Assembly (NCBI GenBank): GCA_951799425.1
Contig: OX637397.1
Coordinates: 11,707,064 to 11,771,063 of the forward strand
Direction: 5' to 3'
From: Ilex aquifolium
Taxonomy: Eukaryota > Streptophyta > Magnoliopsida > Aquifoliales > Aquifoliaceae
DNA: 64,000 nt
Below, in pieces: positions 48,027 to 59,266 of this stretch; within the stretch, counting starts at the first letter, position 1; each line of letters begins with the position of its first letter. A program made the translations under genes and the position numbers. Under the pieces are notes generated by a model. The model did no database searches, had not been told where the DNA came from, and worked only from the letters and a program-made list of their open reading frames with translations.

Positions 48027-49537
48027 TGTTGTCCGAATTTGGTATTGACAATTAACGTGCAAGTATACACGATCAACAAGTAATAAAGTGATAAGTAGAG
48101 TATCGTTCCCACGGAGAATTATTGCTAATAACTTTCAAGTACTAACTTTATATCAATTCAATTTTATTTAAACAATTGGAATTGAACTATGAAATGAATA
48201 AATTAAACTAAATCTAAACTTAATAATCAAAGATTGAATTTAACAGATAGAAGAAGTTAAGATTACAACTTCCCCTAATGCTTCGTATAAATCTCCCCAC
48301 TCTCTTCCCAGTTAATTGATCAAAATAAGTTATTAACTGAGACTTCAAAAGTATTTATCAAACCTCTTCCAATAGTAAGATAAGCATATCTATCCCAATT
48401 AAATTGCTATATTCCTATGCAAAATAAGTTGGAATAGATTCATTAAGTTCAAACTCTCATACAAGTTACACACGGCATATAGGTATATTCCTATCCTATA
48501 CACAAACCCAGCAATTCAATCCGAAGAAGAATTAACCAGACGCATGTCATCATATTCAGATCTAAACCTAGAATTCATCTCCCAATTTCATCTAGGTTAT
48601 CAAATTAATTGATGGCCAAACAATTATATATTAAACACAAAATATGACAAACAACTCATATATGATCAACAAGAACTCGAAACAAGAGTAGGTAAATTTA
48701 ACTAGACATTAGGTTCCGTTGCAATCTTAATAAAAACTTAGTTCATAATGTAATTGAAAAACATCCTTCTCAAAGTAATAAACATCTTAGAAAATTAAGA
48801 AATAAAAGTAAGGAAAAAGAATGAAAACTTAGTTGCAAGCTTCAATCCCTCTCTAGCCTTCAATCCCGATTTTCTTCGTGTGGATTTCTCCAATTCTTGC
48901 CTTCAATTTTCTATCAATCCTTTGGTCTTCTTCTCTATATGTATCTATATCTATATCTTCAGCCCCCAAAGTCATTATACTTATATCTCCAACAAACCCT
49001 AGGCACATAGGAGTCATTAGAATCCAATTTCGGGTCAAAAATGAGTCATATTTCGCGTCCACTTCAGTAGGGGCGCGCTGGGGCGCTGGTATTGGCGCCT
49101 AGGCGCTGGTAAGGTAGCATGTTGGCGCCTGGGCGCTGGTTTTGGGCGCCTAGGCGCGCCTCCCTTTTTCTTCAGCTCTAGACCAGTTTTCGTAAAATCG
49201 TCATAACTTTTGATCCAACCGTTGGATTGAGCTGAAATTTTGACACAATATAGAAGACATCCAGATCTACAACTTTCATGTTTTGTACTTTTCCAGATTC
49301 TGAGTCGATCATGGTAAAAATGGAGGAAAACCGAGGTGCCTTTGAAAACAAACACCAATACCTCTTTGATTTCTTTCACTTTTAAACCTCCACATCCTTA
49401 TTTCCTTCCAAATGATGATTCCTACAAAATAACATCAAAACACACAAAATAATAAAAAGTAAACATAAAATAATTGAAAACTTGCACTTTCATCAAGCCG
49501 AAAATACTCAATTCGTAGGTATAAAACCCACTCATCA
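48027..49537 (-). repeat. TR-GAG element 3' LTR
   Basis: The LTR is 1511 bp. It contains a GC-rich cluster at 49066-49170 with three ggcgcc palindromes in ttggcgcct(a/g)ggcgctggt units. The primer-binding site of the same element begins with tggcgcc too. Confidence 0.88.
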
Positions 49538-50973
49538 AATACCCCCAAACTTAAATCTTTGCTTGTCTTCAAGCAAAATACTAAGAACAAAAACTATAAA
49601 GAATAATCAACTAACTACTCAAACAATGGATCGATATAAATCTGAATAATGGCCCCAAAAGTTACTACACATAATCATTCAAGGGAAACTTCAAAACAGT
49701 GCAAAGTCTATCAATTCAACATACTCCTTAATTTTACCTCCGCTCATGACCCTTTAAATACATGTGCATATTCTAACTGTTTAAACTAGCCATCACCCAG
49801 ATAAATTTATGTAGTCAAGCGCTCCATAAGAGATATTCAGTCTCAACTTTATGAACTTACGTTTCACATCAACCTCTGCTTGTTAAGGCAAAACATATAA
49901 CTAGAAGGTACAAAGGTATTTTTTTTTCTCTCTTTTTCTCTCATTCAGTGAGTGCATTTTATGCTCCATCTCACTTCCTATTGAGCGAGTGCGTTTTACG
50001 CTCCATCTCGCCTTTTCTTGAACGAGTGCGTTTTACGCTCCATCTCATTCTCAACATGTGTTTATGAGTGAGTGCGTTTTACGCTCCATCTCTACTCACC
50101 ACATGCCCCTTTTTTTGTTTCTTGTCTTCCTATTTTCTTTTTCATCTACCCCATGAAGGATCAAATCAAAATAAAATTTTCTTTTCTTTTTTTTTTTTGG
50201 AACTTTCTCTCTTGTTTTTCTTTATACACTAACCCATCATAATCAATGTTTCCCCCAAACTTATATGAATACCTCAATTCGCTTTGACTGATGCTTAAAT
50301 AAATTTTCTAGAGTTTCACTGATATCTCCCACAAGCACTTAACCAAATAAATTCTCTAAATGATAACTAACCAAACAGATAGATATGTGCTCATGCGTGA
50401 AAAGATCATAAACAGTGTAAAACCAACTAGTCTGTCAAACTACAAACTCCACATGTTCATCAATTTCCCTTAATTTGACAATTAATCACATTCATTCTTG
50501 GCCATGATCAAATTCAATCAACCCATTGCTCAAGTTGTATTAAAACATGCAATCTAAATGCAAACCTAATAATGCAAATGCAAACAAGAAAACACCCCCA
50601 AACTTAAACTAAGCATTGTCCTCAATGTATAAAGTAGGAAAAATTAAGACAGAGGACTTCCCTGAGACTTTGCTAGTTCGCATCATCGTCAGCGCCCTCA
50701 TCGTCCGCTGAGTCGGGAGTGTATTCAGGAAACATAGGTGGGTTGTTCTTGGCTCCTTGTAAGGCTTTGTGTGTGCTCCAACTTTATGTTCAATCCTTGG
50801 GACCTGCAAGCAATTGACATACCAATTAAAATGCACTAACTAACTAACTACATTATTTCTTATAAAAAAAAAAACTAACTTAAAATAAAATGAAATAAAA
50901 CTTAGAAACTAAAATTTGGGTTGCCTCCCAATTAGCGCTTGTTTTATAGTCTTCAGTCTGACTACTCCCTGTT
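49538..50973 (-). other. 3' untranslated interior of the TR-GAG element
   Basis: There is no coding frame. It includes four spaced copies of gagtgcgttttacgctccat at about 49947-50091 and the polypurine tract at 49538-49552. Confidence 0.7.
49945..50092. repeat. Four copies of a ~25-bp palindromic motif
   Basis: Units of gagtgcgttttacgctccat (one with gcattttatgc) are spaced 30-50 bases apart. Each contains the near-palindrome gcgttttacgc. The compensated change in the first unit (gca...tgc) keeps the pairing. Confidence 0.75.
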
Positions 50974-53376
50974 TCATCCCGGGTCGACATAGGTAATTGA
51001 GGTTTTTTCACAATCAATGTCGCCGCCCCAATAGTGCTTAAGTCTTTGTCGTTTCACCTTGAAAGTTCTTTTCGAATTGGCTTCCTTGACTTCAACTGCT
51101 CCATGCGGGAACACCTCCTCTTTATATTGTTTGGCATTCTTAAGGGGATCTGAAATACAGCTTTGAACGACTACCTCATTCACTGCCTTTTCAACCACAT
51201 CAACCCGAAAACATTCTTCTGCTTCCTCTGAAAATTTCATAGCTGAAAATACATTGAATGTAACCTCTTGATCTTGGACTCGCATAGTTAGCTCACCTTT
51301 CTGTACATCGATAAGTGTTCTCCCCGTTGCTAAGAATGGCCGCCCAAGAATAATAGGTATTTCTCTATCTTCCTCACAATCTAAGACTATGAAATCAACT
51401 GGAAAAATGAACTTATCCACTTTAACTAGAACGTTCTCAACTATGCCCCTTGGATAAGTGAGTGATCTATCTGCAAGCTGCAATGTAACATTAGTAGGCT
51501 TCGCTTCCTTCAAACCCAATTTCTGATAAATTGAGAGTGGCATCAAGTTAATACTAGCTCCCAAGTCACACAATGCTTTCTTAAAAAATTTACTGCCTAT
51601 TGTGCATGGAATTGTAAAGCTACCCGGGTCTTTGAGCTTTGGTGGTAGCTTCTTTTGAAGGATAGCACTACACTCCTCAGTGAGTGCCACTGTCTCAAAA
51701 TCACCTAGTTTTCTCTTCCTTGACAGAATTTCCTTCAAAAATTTCACATAGTTAGGCATGTTCTCCACTGCTTCTGCAAAAGGGATATTTATTTGGAGCT
51801 TCTTAAACACTTCCATGAATTTAGAGAACTGCTTATCCCATTTCTTTTTCTGCTGGCGTTGTGGAAACGGTACGGGAGGCACAATAAGACTCTGCTTGCC
51901 TTCATTAGAATTTACCACTAACTCTTCTTCCTTCTTTGCATGTTCCACATTCTTTCTATCTTTATTCTCATCCCTACTATCATCTCCAAGTGATTGTTTT
52001 GGAATTCCACTAGTAACTTCAGATAGCTCTTTTCCACTTCGTAATGAAATAGCATTGCAGTACTCCCTACCTTCCCTCTTAGGATTGATCTCTGTATCAC
52101 TAGGTAAAGTTCCTTGAGGTCTGTTGTTAATAGCATTAGCAAGCCGACCCATTTGATTTTCCAGGTTTCGAATTGATACATCCTGACTGTTCATCCTGGT
52201 CTCACACTGTGCTATAAACTTGGAAAGCAAATCCTCCAAATTTGACTTCTTTTCCTGCTGTGGTGGAGCTTGATTTTGAAAGCCTGGTGGGTATGATTGT
52301 CTTGGAGCAGAGGATTGGGCTTGATTATTGTTCCAAGAAAAGTTCGGATGAGTCCCCCAACCAGGGTTATAATTGTTGGAATTATTACTATATTGTTGCC
52401 TGTTGTGGTTACCAATGTATTGTACCGACTCTGGATTAATTGCACATTGATCACTTGGATGGTTCCCTGCACATAATTCACATACAACTGCCACACTCTG
52501 AATAGGTTGAACTCCTAGAGCATCAATCTTATTTGACAACGTAGCAAACTGTACAGCCAATGCAGTAACTGCATCAACTTCATAAATCCCTTCTACCTTT
52601 GGCTGATTGATCCTTGTAGAAGGCCACTGATAATTATTGGCAGCCATCGTCTCCAATAACTCGTAGGCTTCATCGAAATTCTTCCCCATCAATGCCCCTC
52701 CTGCAGCTGCATCGATACTGGTTCGAGTAGTACTAAACAACCCGTTGTAGAACGTCTGAACTTGCAACCAATTAGGAATACCATGGTGAGGGCATTTTCG
52801 GAGTAAGTCTTTGAATCTCTCCCAAGCTTCATAAAGAGTCTCAGAATCATGCTGTGCGAATGAAGTGATGCCGTTTCTCATCCTTGCAGTTTTAGCTGGT
52901 GGGAAGAATTTAGCTAAGAAATTTTGAGCTAACTCTGACCACGTAGTAATAGAATCCGATTGCAATGAATGCAACCAACTCCTCGCCTTATCACGAAGTG
53001 AGAAAGGGAAAAGTCGGAGTCTAATTGCATCTTCAGAAACCCCATTATATCTGAATGTGTCACATATCTCCAGAAAACTCATCAAATGATCGTTTGGGTC
53101 ATCGTTAGGCAAACCCCCAAACTGCACTGAATTCTGAATCATTTGAATGGTACCCGGCTTGATCTCAAAATTGTTTGCTTGAATTGCGGGCCTTCGAATG
53201 CTCGATTGTAATTCAGTCACAAGGGGCATAGCATAATCCCTTAACGATTTCTGTTCCTCTTCAGCCATAGCTTCTTGGTTGTTTTCTCCTTGACACTGTT
53301 TTTGCAAGTTTCGGAGCCTTCTTTCGATTTCTGGGTCGTACGGCACTAGCTCCTGACCTGTAGATCGTGTTTGCAT
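50974..53376 (-). CDS. GAG-protease polyprotein of TR-GAG element
   Basis: This is an intact 800-codon frame, the only long one in the window. The start (MQTRSTGQELVPYDPEIERR) is the first ATG after the primer-binding site. The retrotransposon GAG domain is at about residues 70-260 (FGGLPNDDPNDHLMSFLEIC; RLFPFSLRDKARSWL; FLAKFFPPAKTARMRNGI). A zinc-finger-like CELCAGNHPSDQC lies near 300, and a glutamine/asparagine-rich linker follows. An aspartic protease (LCDLGASINLMPLSIYQKLG; IILGRPFLATGRTLIDVQ) lies at about 600-700. The protease has DLGAS where many have DTGAS, as usual in Athila/Tat-type proteins. The frame ends after LKHYWGG...YVDPG, where relatives would continue into RT. GAG would form the virus-like particle. 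It is presumably expressed from the LTR. Confidence 0.9.
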   Translation of the reverse strand: MQTRSTGQELVPYDPEIERRLRNLQKQCQGENNQEAMAEEEQKSLRDYAMPLVTELQSSIRRPAIQANNFEIKPGTIQMIQNSVQFGGLPNDDPNDHLMSFLEICDTFRYNGVSEDAIRLRLFPFSLRDKARSWLHSLQSDSITTWSELAQNFLAKFFPPAKTARMRNGITSFAQHDSETLYEAWERFKDLLRKCPHHGIPNWLQVQTFYNGLFSTTRTSIDAAAGGALMGKNFDEAYELLETMAANNYQWPSTRINQPKVEGIYEVDAVTALAVQFATLSNKIDALGVQPIQSVAVVCELCAGNHPSDQCAINPESVQYIGNHNRQQYSNNSNNYNPGWGTHPNFSWNNNQAQSSAPRQSYPPGFQNQAPPQQEKKSNLEDLLSKFIAQCETRMNSQDVSIRNLENQMGRLANAINNRPQGTLPSDTEINPKREGREYCNAISLRSGKELSEVTSGIPKQSLGDDSRDENKDRKNVEHAKKEEELVVNSNEGKQSLIVPPVPFPQRQQKKKWDKQFSKFMEVFKKLQINIPFAEAVENMPNYVKFLKEILSRKRKLGDFETVALTEECSAILQKKLPPKLKDPGSFTIPCTIGSKFFKKALCDLGASINLMPLSIYQKLGLKEAKPTNVTLQLADRSLTYPRGIVENVLVKVDKFIFPVDFIVLDCEEDREIPIILGRPFLATGRTLIDVQKGELTMRVQDQEVTFNVFSAMKFSEEAEECFRVDVVEKAVNEVVVQSCISDPLKNAKQYKEEVFPHGAVEVKEANSKRTFKVKRQRLKHYWGGDIDCEKTSITYVDPG

Positions 53377-53505
53377 ACAAAATTCAACAGTACCAACAAA
53401 AGAAAATAAAACAAAAATTAAATAAGTTTAAACTAAGATCAAATTGATTGAAATTAATATTAAAAGAATTACTAGAATAATTCCCAGGCAACGGCGCCAA
53501 AAACT

Positions 53506-55016
53506 TGTTGTCCGAACTTGGTATTGACAATTAACGTGCAAGTATACATGATCAACAAGTAATAAAGTGATAAGTAGAGTATCGTTCCCACGGAGAATTA
53601 TTGCTAATAACTTTCAAGTACTAACTTTATATCAATTCAATTTTATTTAAACAATTGGAATTGAACTATGAAATGAATAAATTAAACTAAATCTAAACTT
53701 AATAATCAAAGATTGAATTTAACATATAGAAGAAGTTAAGATTACAACTTCCCCTAATGCTTCGTATAAATCTCCCCACTCTCTTCCCAGTTAATTGATC
53801 AAAATAAGTTGTTAACTGAGACTTCAAAAGTATTTATTAAACCTCTTCCGATAGTAAGATAAGCATATCTATCCCAATTAAATTGCTATATTCCTATGCA
53901 AAATAAGTTGGAATAGATTCATTAAGTTCAAACTCTCATACAAGTTACACACGGTATATAGGTATATTCCTATCCTATACACAAACCCAGCAATTCAATC
54001 CGAAGAAGAATTAACCAGACGCATGTCATCATATTTAGATCTAAACCTAGAATTCATCTCCCAATTTCATCTAGGTTATCAAATTAATTGATGGCCAAAC
54101 AATTATATATTAAACACAAAATATGACAAACAACTCATATATGATCAACAAGAACTCGAAACGAGAGTAGGTAAATTTAACTAGACATTAGGTTCCGTTG
54201 CAATCTTAATAAAAACTTAGTTCATAATGTAATTGAAAAACATCATTCTCAAAGTAATAAACATCTTAGAAAATTAAGAAATAAAAATAAGGAAAAAGAA
54301 TGAAAACTTAGTTGCAAGCTTCAATCCCTCTCTAGCCTTCAATCCCGATTTTCTTCGTGTGGATTTCTCCAATTCTTGCCTTCAATTTTCTATCAATCCT
54401 TTGGTCTTCTTCTCTATATGTATCTATATCTATATCTTCAGCCCCCAAAGTCATTATACTTATATCTCCAACAAACCCTAGGCACATAGGAGTCATTAGA
54501 ATCCAATTTCGGGTCAAAAAGGAGTCATATTTCGTGTCCACTTCAGTAGGGGCGCGCTGGGGCGCTGGTATTGGCGCCTAGGCGCTGGTAAGGCAGCATG
54601 TTGGCGCCTGGGCGCTGGTTTTGGGCGCCTAGGCGCGCCTCCCTTTTTCTTCAGCTCTAGACCAGTTTTCGTAAAATCGCCATAACTTTTGATCCAACCG
54701 TTGGATTGAGCTGAAATTTTGACACAATATAGAAGACATCCAGATCTACAACTTTCATGTTTTGCACTTTTCCAGATTCTGAGTCGATCATGGTAAAAAT
54801 GGAGGAAAACCGAGGTGCCTTTGAAAACAAACACCAATACCTCTTTGATTTCTTTCACTTTTAAACCTCCACATCCTTATTTCCTTCCAAATGATGATTC
54901 CTACAAAATAACATCAAAACACACAAAATAATAAAAAGTAAACATAAAATAATTGAAAACTTGCACTTTCATCAAGCCGAAAATACTCAATTCGTAGGTA
55001 TAAAACCCACTCATCA
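53506..55016 (-). repeat. TR-GAG element 5' LTR
   Basis: It is the same length as the left copy, with about 16 substitutions, mostly transitions, and no visible indels. That supports recent insertion. Confidence 0.88.
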
Positions 55017-55052
55017 CTCATTGCTCATTCGTGTAAAATAACACCATCAGTT

Positions 55053-55068
55053 TGGCGCCGTCTGTGGG
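55053..55068 (+). promoter_or_regulatory. Tat primer-binding site
   Basis: tggcgccgtctgtggg lies 3 bases after the LTR end, the usual start of minus-strand synthesis in this group. Confidence 0.75.
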
Positions 55069-55144
55069 AACGATTGTTCTTATAACAAGTATACTGATTC
55101 TTCAGTAATTGATGGTCTCTGCACGCAACATGAGCAAAAGTTAG

Positions 55145-56460
55145 ATGAATCCCCCAATGATGCAAAATCTACAAGAGGTCACCAGTGGAAGACAACCAGA
55201 AAACCTTCATGATTACGTGCCCTCCACCGGAGATAATCCGCCTACAGTGGATCCCCCCACCAACAATGAACTAGACGCCCTTCATCTGGTCAATCAACGT
55301 TTACTTCAACAAAATGAAGAGCTCTTAAAGCTCTTACGAGCCCCTCCGCAAACACAGCCAGCCCAGCAAGGCCAGAATAACCTCCCACACAGGGAACAAC
55401 AATACCTTGATCCGCTCAGAGAGGTAAACGAGGGAGGGGAGAACAGTCAGGCACCCCATCTGCCACCTAGGAAGGGTGCCAATGAAGAAGTACAGAGCCA
55501 GAACGAAGGAGTTGAGAAAAACGATTTACTTCCCTTCCAGTAGGAGAGAATGGAGCAATATTGGGAATATCGCTTCAAGAACATCTAGCAAAAGCTCAGC
55601 CACATGAGGGACGCAGTGAGGGTCAAAACTTCAGTAACGATGGATGCCTTGGTGCAACAAATGGAGTCCCCATTCATCGTTGGAGTGTTGCATTTCTCTC
55701 TTCCTCCAAAGTTTAGAATACCTCAGATAGAAGACCATGTGGACCACCTCAACACCTACAAAAACCAAATGGAGTTGCACGGATACCAGGACCCTGTGCG
55801 GTGTAAGGCATTTGCCATCACTCTGAAGGGGTCAGCCTTAGCATGGTTCAATAGGCTCCCCCCCAGCTTCGATCTCTTCCTTCAAAGAACTCTACATCTA
55901 CTTTGTGTCTCACTTCATAGGAGCCCGGATCTACAGGAAGCCGAGCTATCATTTATTAAATGTAAAACAGAGACTTGATGAGAACCTCCGATCCTATGTA
56001 CAGAGGTTCAATTCATAATCTCTGAAGGTAGATGTCCCAGACGAAAAGTTTGCCATAACTGCTTTCATTGCAGGATTAGGGGTGCAATCAAAGGACTTGA
56101 TGTTCTCTATATCAAAGAATCCCCAAGCAAGCATGGCTGAGGTGTTAGCCAAGGTAGAAAAATATATAAACGGTGAAGAAGCACTCCTTTCCAAGGTGGG
56201 GAATGCATCATCATGAAAGGAGAAGGGGAAAGAAGAGAAGAAGAGGGACCGAAGTCCCAGGAAAGAAAGAGAACGAGAAAGGTCTCCAAGAAGGGATAGA
56301 GATCGATCCCCAAAGAGAAGAGGAAATGTTAGAGACCACTTAGGCCCTCCGTAACCCGAGCTACAGCCTAGATACGCACCTCGGCAATTCACCCCGCTCA
56401 TCGCCACAGTGTCCTAGGTCCTGTATGAGGTCCAGAACGAGAAGTTCCTGAGGTGGCCAC
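55145..56460 (+). pseudogene. Tat gag, N-terminal and core region, broken
   Basis: It starts at an ATG with MNPPMMQNLQEVTSGRQPEN and a glutamine-rich leader. A TAG after LLPFQ (55541-55543) and another a few codons on break it. From 55604 comes the capsid-like part (FRIPQIEDHVDHLNTYKNQM; LKGSALAWFNRLPP), then a frameshift and further stops while homology goes on (FAITAFIAGLGVQSKDLM) into a basic tail. The protein can no longer be made whole. Confidence 0.78.
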
Positions 56461-56465
56461 CTCGG

Positions 56466-57311
56466 ATGAAGGCAGATCCAGCGAAGAGAGACCCCACAAA
56501 ATATTGTGACTACCACAGAGATCATGGTCACCATACCGATGATTGCATTCAGTTAAAGAATGAGATCGAGTTTTTAATCCAACGAGGGCAATTACGTCAC
56601 TTCGTGGCCCATGATAATCAAAATCGAGCTCTTCCACCACCGCTACCTCAACAGCAAGCACCTGCGCCACATCAGCAACCTCTGGGAAAGATCAGGGTAA
56701 TATCTGGAGGGTTTGTAGGAGGCGGAGAATCCAGCTCAGCCAGAAAAGCTCACCTCCGAAGAATCAGAGCCGGAGAAGCTCTCGAGGTGCATACTGTGTC
56801 CAAAGCACCACGCTTAGACACAACTATCACTTTTTTAGACTCTGATTTGGAAGGGTGTCAGTACCCCCATGATGATCCCTTAGTGGTAAGAGATGTGGTA
56901 GCCAACAGGACTGTTCATCGAGTCCTGATTGACAACGGCAGTTCGGCAGACATCATTTTTGCGCCTACATTCGATAAGATGGACATAGGAAGGGAAAAAC
57001 TTGAACCAGTAAGTGCCCACTTGCTAGGTTTCTCAAGAGAAAGGGTGTTCCCCTTAGGGTCAATTCAGCTTGTGCTCACCCTAGGTGACCCGCCTTGCCA
57101 AGCCACCACGACCGTAAAATTCTTAGTGGTTGATGCACCTTCTGCGTACAACATTCTACTTGGAAGACCTTCCCGTAATTCTATGAGGGCTATCCCATCT
57201 GCCTACCACTTGGTCGTCAAATTTCCAATAGAGAACGGAATCGGAGTGGTCCGGGGAGACCAGCGCGTAGCAAGGGAGTGCTACATGACGTCTGTGAAGA
57301 TGAAGGGTTAA
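56466..57311 (+). pseudogene. Tat gag zinc knuckle and protease
   Basis: This is a 281-codon open piece. The knuckle is CDYHRDHGHHTDDC at about residues 13-26. The aspartic protease is around 150-165 with LIDNGSSADIIF (DNGSS in place of DTGSS, frequent in Tat/Ogre-type elements) and ILLGRPSRNSMRAI at about 240. It ends at a TAA before the RT. Confidence 0.82.
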
Positions 57312-57321
57312 GAACATCCAG

Positions 57322-59016
57322 TTGGATGAACTTGACATGAAGGATGAGCTGGAAACCAGACCAATCCCATCAGAAGAGCTAGAGCCCATACAGCTAGATG
57401 AAGAGCCTGAACACCTTGTTTATGTAGGATCCAAGCTGAGCAGAGAGATTAAGGAACTTCTCATCCAATTTCTGAGGCAAAACATGGAGGTATTTGCCTG
57501 GAAACAAGAAGACATGGAGGGTATTGACTCCTCAGTTATGACACATAAGCTCAGTGTGAATCCTAGCTGCAAGCCCATCAAACAAAAGAGGAGGAGTTTC
57601 GCCCCAGAGCGTCAAAAAGCCATCAATGAAGAGGTCAACAAACTTTTCCATGCCATAGTCATTAGGGAGGTGGATTACCCAGTGTGGCTAGCTAATGTCG
57701 TCCTCGTTAAGAAGACCAACGGCAAATGACGCCTCTGCATTGACTTTACTGACCTTAATCAGGCTTGCCCCAAGGACAGTTTCCCCTTACCTCGGATAGA
57801 CTTGATTGTGGATTCCATCGCTGGGCACGATCTCCTCAGCTTCATGGACGCCTTCTCTGGGTATAATCAGATCAGAATGGACCCTAATGACCAGGAGAAG
57901 ACCTCCTTCATAACCGAGCAAGGGACGTACTGTTACCAGGTTATGCCCTTCAGATTGAAGAATGCTGGAGCCACTTATCAACGATTGGTGAATAAAATGT
58001 TCCAAAAGCAGATCGGGACGACCATGGAGGTTTACATCGATGATATGTTGGTCAAATCACTGAAAGTAGAGCTCTACATCAAACATTTGGCGGAATCTTT
58101 CCAGGTCCTGAAAGAGTACAAAATGAAGCTCAATCCCGCCAAGTGTGCCTTTGGAGTTTTTGCTGGAAAGTTTCTGGGCTTCATAGTTAATAGCAGAGGG
58201 ATAGAGGCTAACCCAGAGAAGGTGAAGGCAGTACTGGATATGCAACCTCCGTCCAATGCGAGGGAGGTACATCGTCTAATAAGAAGAATAGCTGCCTTAA
58301 GTCGTTTTGTGTCCAGATCTAGCGACAAGTGTCAACCCTTCTTTCAAGTCCTAAAGAGGGCCTTCCAGTGGGATATCCAGTGTGAGGAAGCGTTCAGAGC
58401 ACTGAAAAATTATCTGAGCTCCCCACCTATTCTGGTAAGCCCGTTGGAAGGCGAGGTCCTTACTCTTTATTTAGCTGTCTCAGATTTCTCAACAAGTGCA
58501 GCGATAGTAAGGGAGCAAAACAGAGCTCAGCAACCAGTCTATTACTGTAGCAGAGCCCTGAGGGGGGCAGATGAGAGATATCCGAAGATGGAGAAGCTTT
58601 TTTTGGCCTTAGTTATGACTGCTAGGAGGCTTAGGCCATATTTCCAAGCTCACACTATCGAGATCCCAACAGATCAGCCGATGAAGCAAGTATTACGTAA
58701 ACCAGAGACTTCGGGAAGACTGGTTAAATGGGTCATCGAGCTCAGTGAGTTCGATATCAGGTACAAATCAAGAACATCCATCAAAGCGCAAGTACTGGTA
58801 GACTTCATTGCGAAATTCACAACAGGAGCACCCATGGGGGCCACGCAGCTGGTACCTGACCTCCCCACATGGAAGCTTTCGGTAGATGGAGCTGCCAACA
58901 CCCAAGGCAGCGGTGCTGGCTTAATTTTGACCTCTCCTGATGAAATAGATGTTGAATATGATTTAGGGTCGGGTTTAAGGCCTCGAACAACGAGGCGGAA
59001 TATGAGGCTGTTATAG
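57322..59016 (+). pseudogene. Tat reverse transcriptase and first RNase H
   Basis: The N-terminal connection and early RT (57322-57729; KLSVNPSCKPIKQKRRSFAP) end at a TGA where Trp is expected (NGK*RLCIDF, 57727-57729). From 57802 the palm continues: GHDLLSFMDAFSGYNQIRMD, FRLKNAGATYQRLVNKMF and the catalytic YIDDMLVKS. RNase H 1 follows (VYYCSRALRGADERYPKMEK; a LALVMTARRLRPYF-type segment). The second RNase H begins at WKLSVDGAANTQGSGAG, then a frameshift near 58970 breaks the frame. Confidence 0.85.
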
Positions 59017-59260
59017 CAGGGCTAAATCTCGCTCACTCAATGGAGGCAGAACAGCTGGAGATCTGCAGTGACTCTCAGCTCGTGGTGAAGCAGATAGAGG
59101 GGTCTTACGAGGCCAAGGGCAAAAATATGATCCTTTACCTCAAAAAGGTACAAGAGTTGATCGGGAAATTTGTGCAAATCAAGGTTATACATGTCCCCAG
59201 ATCAGAGAATTTTGAGCAGATGCGCTGGCGAGGTTAGCAACTGCTTCACAGGAGAACCTG
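58860..59260 (+). pseudogene. Tat second (archaeal-type) RNase H
   Basis: The residues SVDGAANTQGSGAG, then, after a one-base shift, [39 protein letters not shown] and HVPRSEN mark the plant aRH domain that Tat elements acquired beside their own RNase H. A second shift at about 59217 separates [17 protein letters not shown]. Confidence 0.8.
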
Positions 59261-59266
59261 GATAGG

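Larger units (their letters stand above)
48027..55016 (-). mobile_element. Young GAG-protease-only LTR retrotransposon (TR-GAG type)
   Basis: Two LTRs of exactly 1511 bp (48027-49537 and 53506-55016) differ at about 16 positions (about 1%). They have TGTTGTCC...ACTCATCA ends and are flanked by ctcat on both sides. On the minus strand the 5' LTR is followed by the primer-binding site tggcgccgttgcctggg, and a purine tract (aagtttgggggtatt) precedes the 3' LTR. The interior is only 3968 bp and codes for one 800-residue GAG-protease protein. RT, RNase H and integrase are absent. It is a recent insertion into the Tat 5' LTR and must have moved with enzymes supplied in trans. Confidence 0.9.

Noticed and set aside
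48853..49379. Open frames in both LTRs of the TR-GAG element (also at 54332-54858)
   Set aside because: They occur in LTR sequence at the same place in both copies and have no domain or codon signal.
51758..52496. Frames overlapping the GAG-protease ORF on both strands
   Set aside because: They are shadows of the intact 800-codon frame.
56398..56670. Antisense frames within Tat gag and pol (also 57156-57389, 58057-58328, 58674-58901)
   Set aside because: They are mirror images of conserved gag/pol coding sequence. The only antisense frames with their own domain lie beyond pol.
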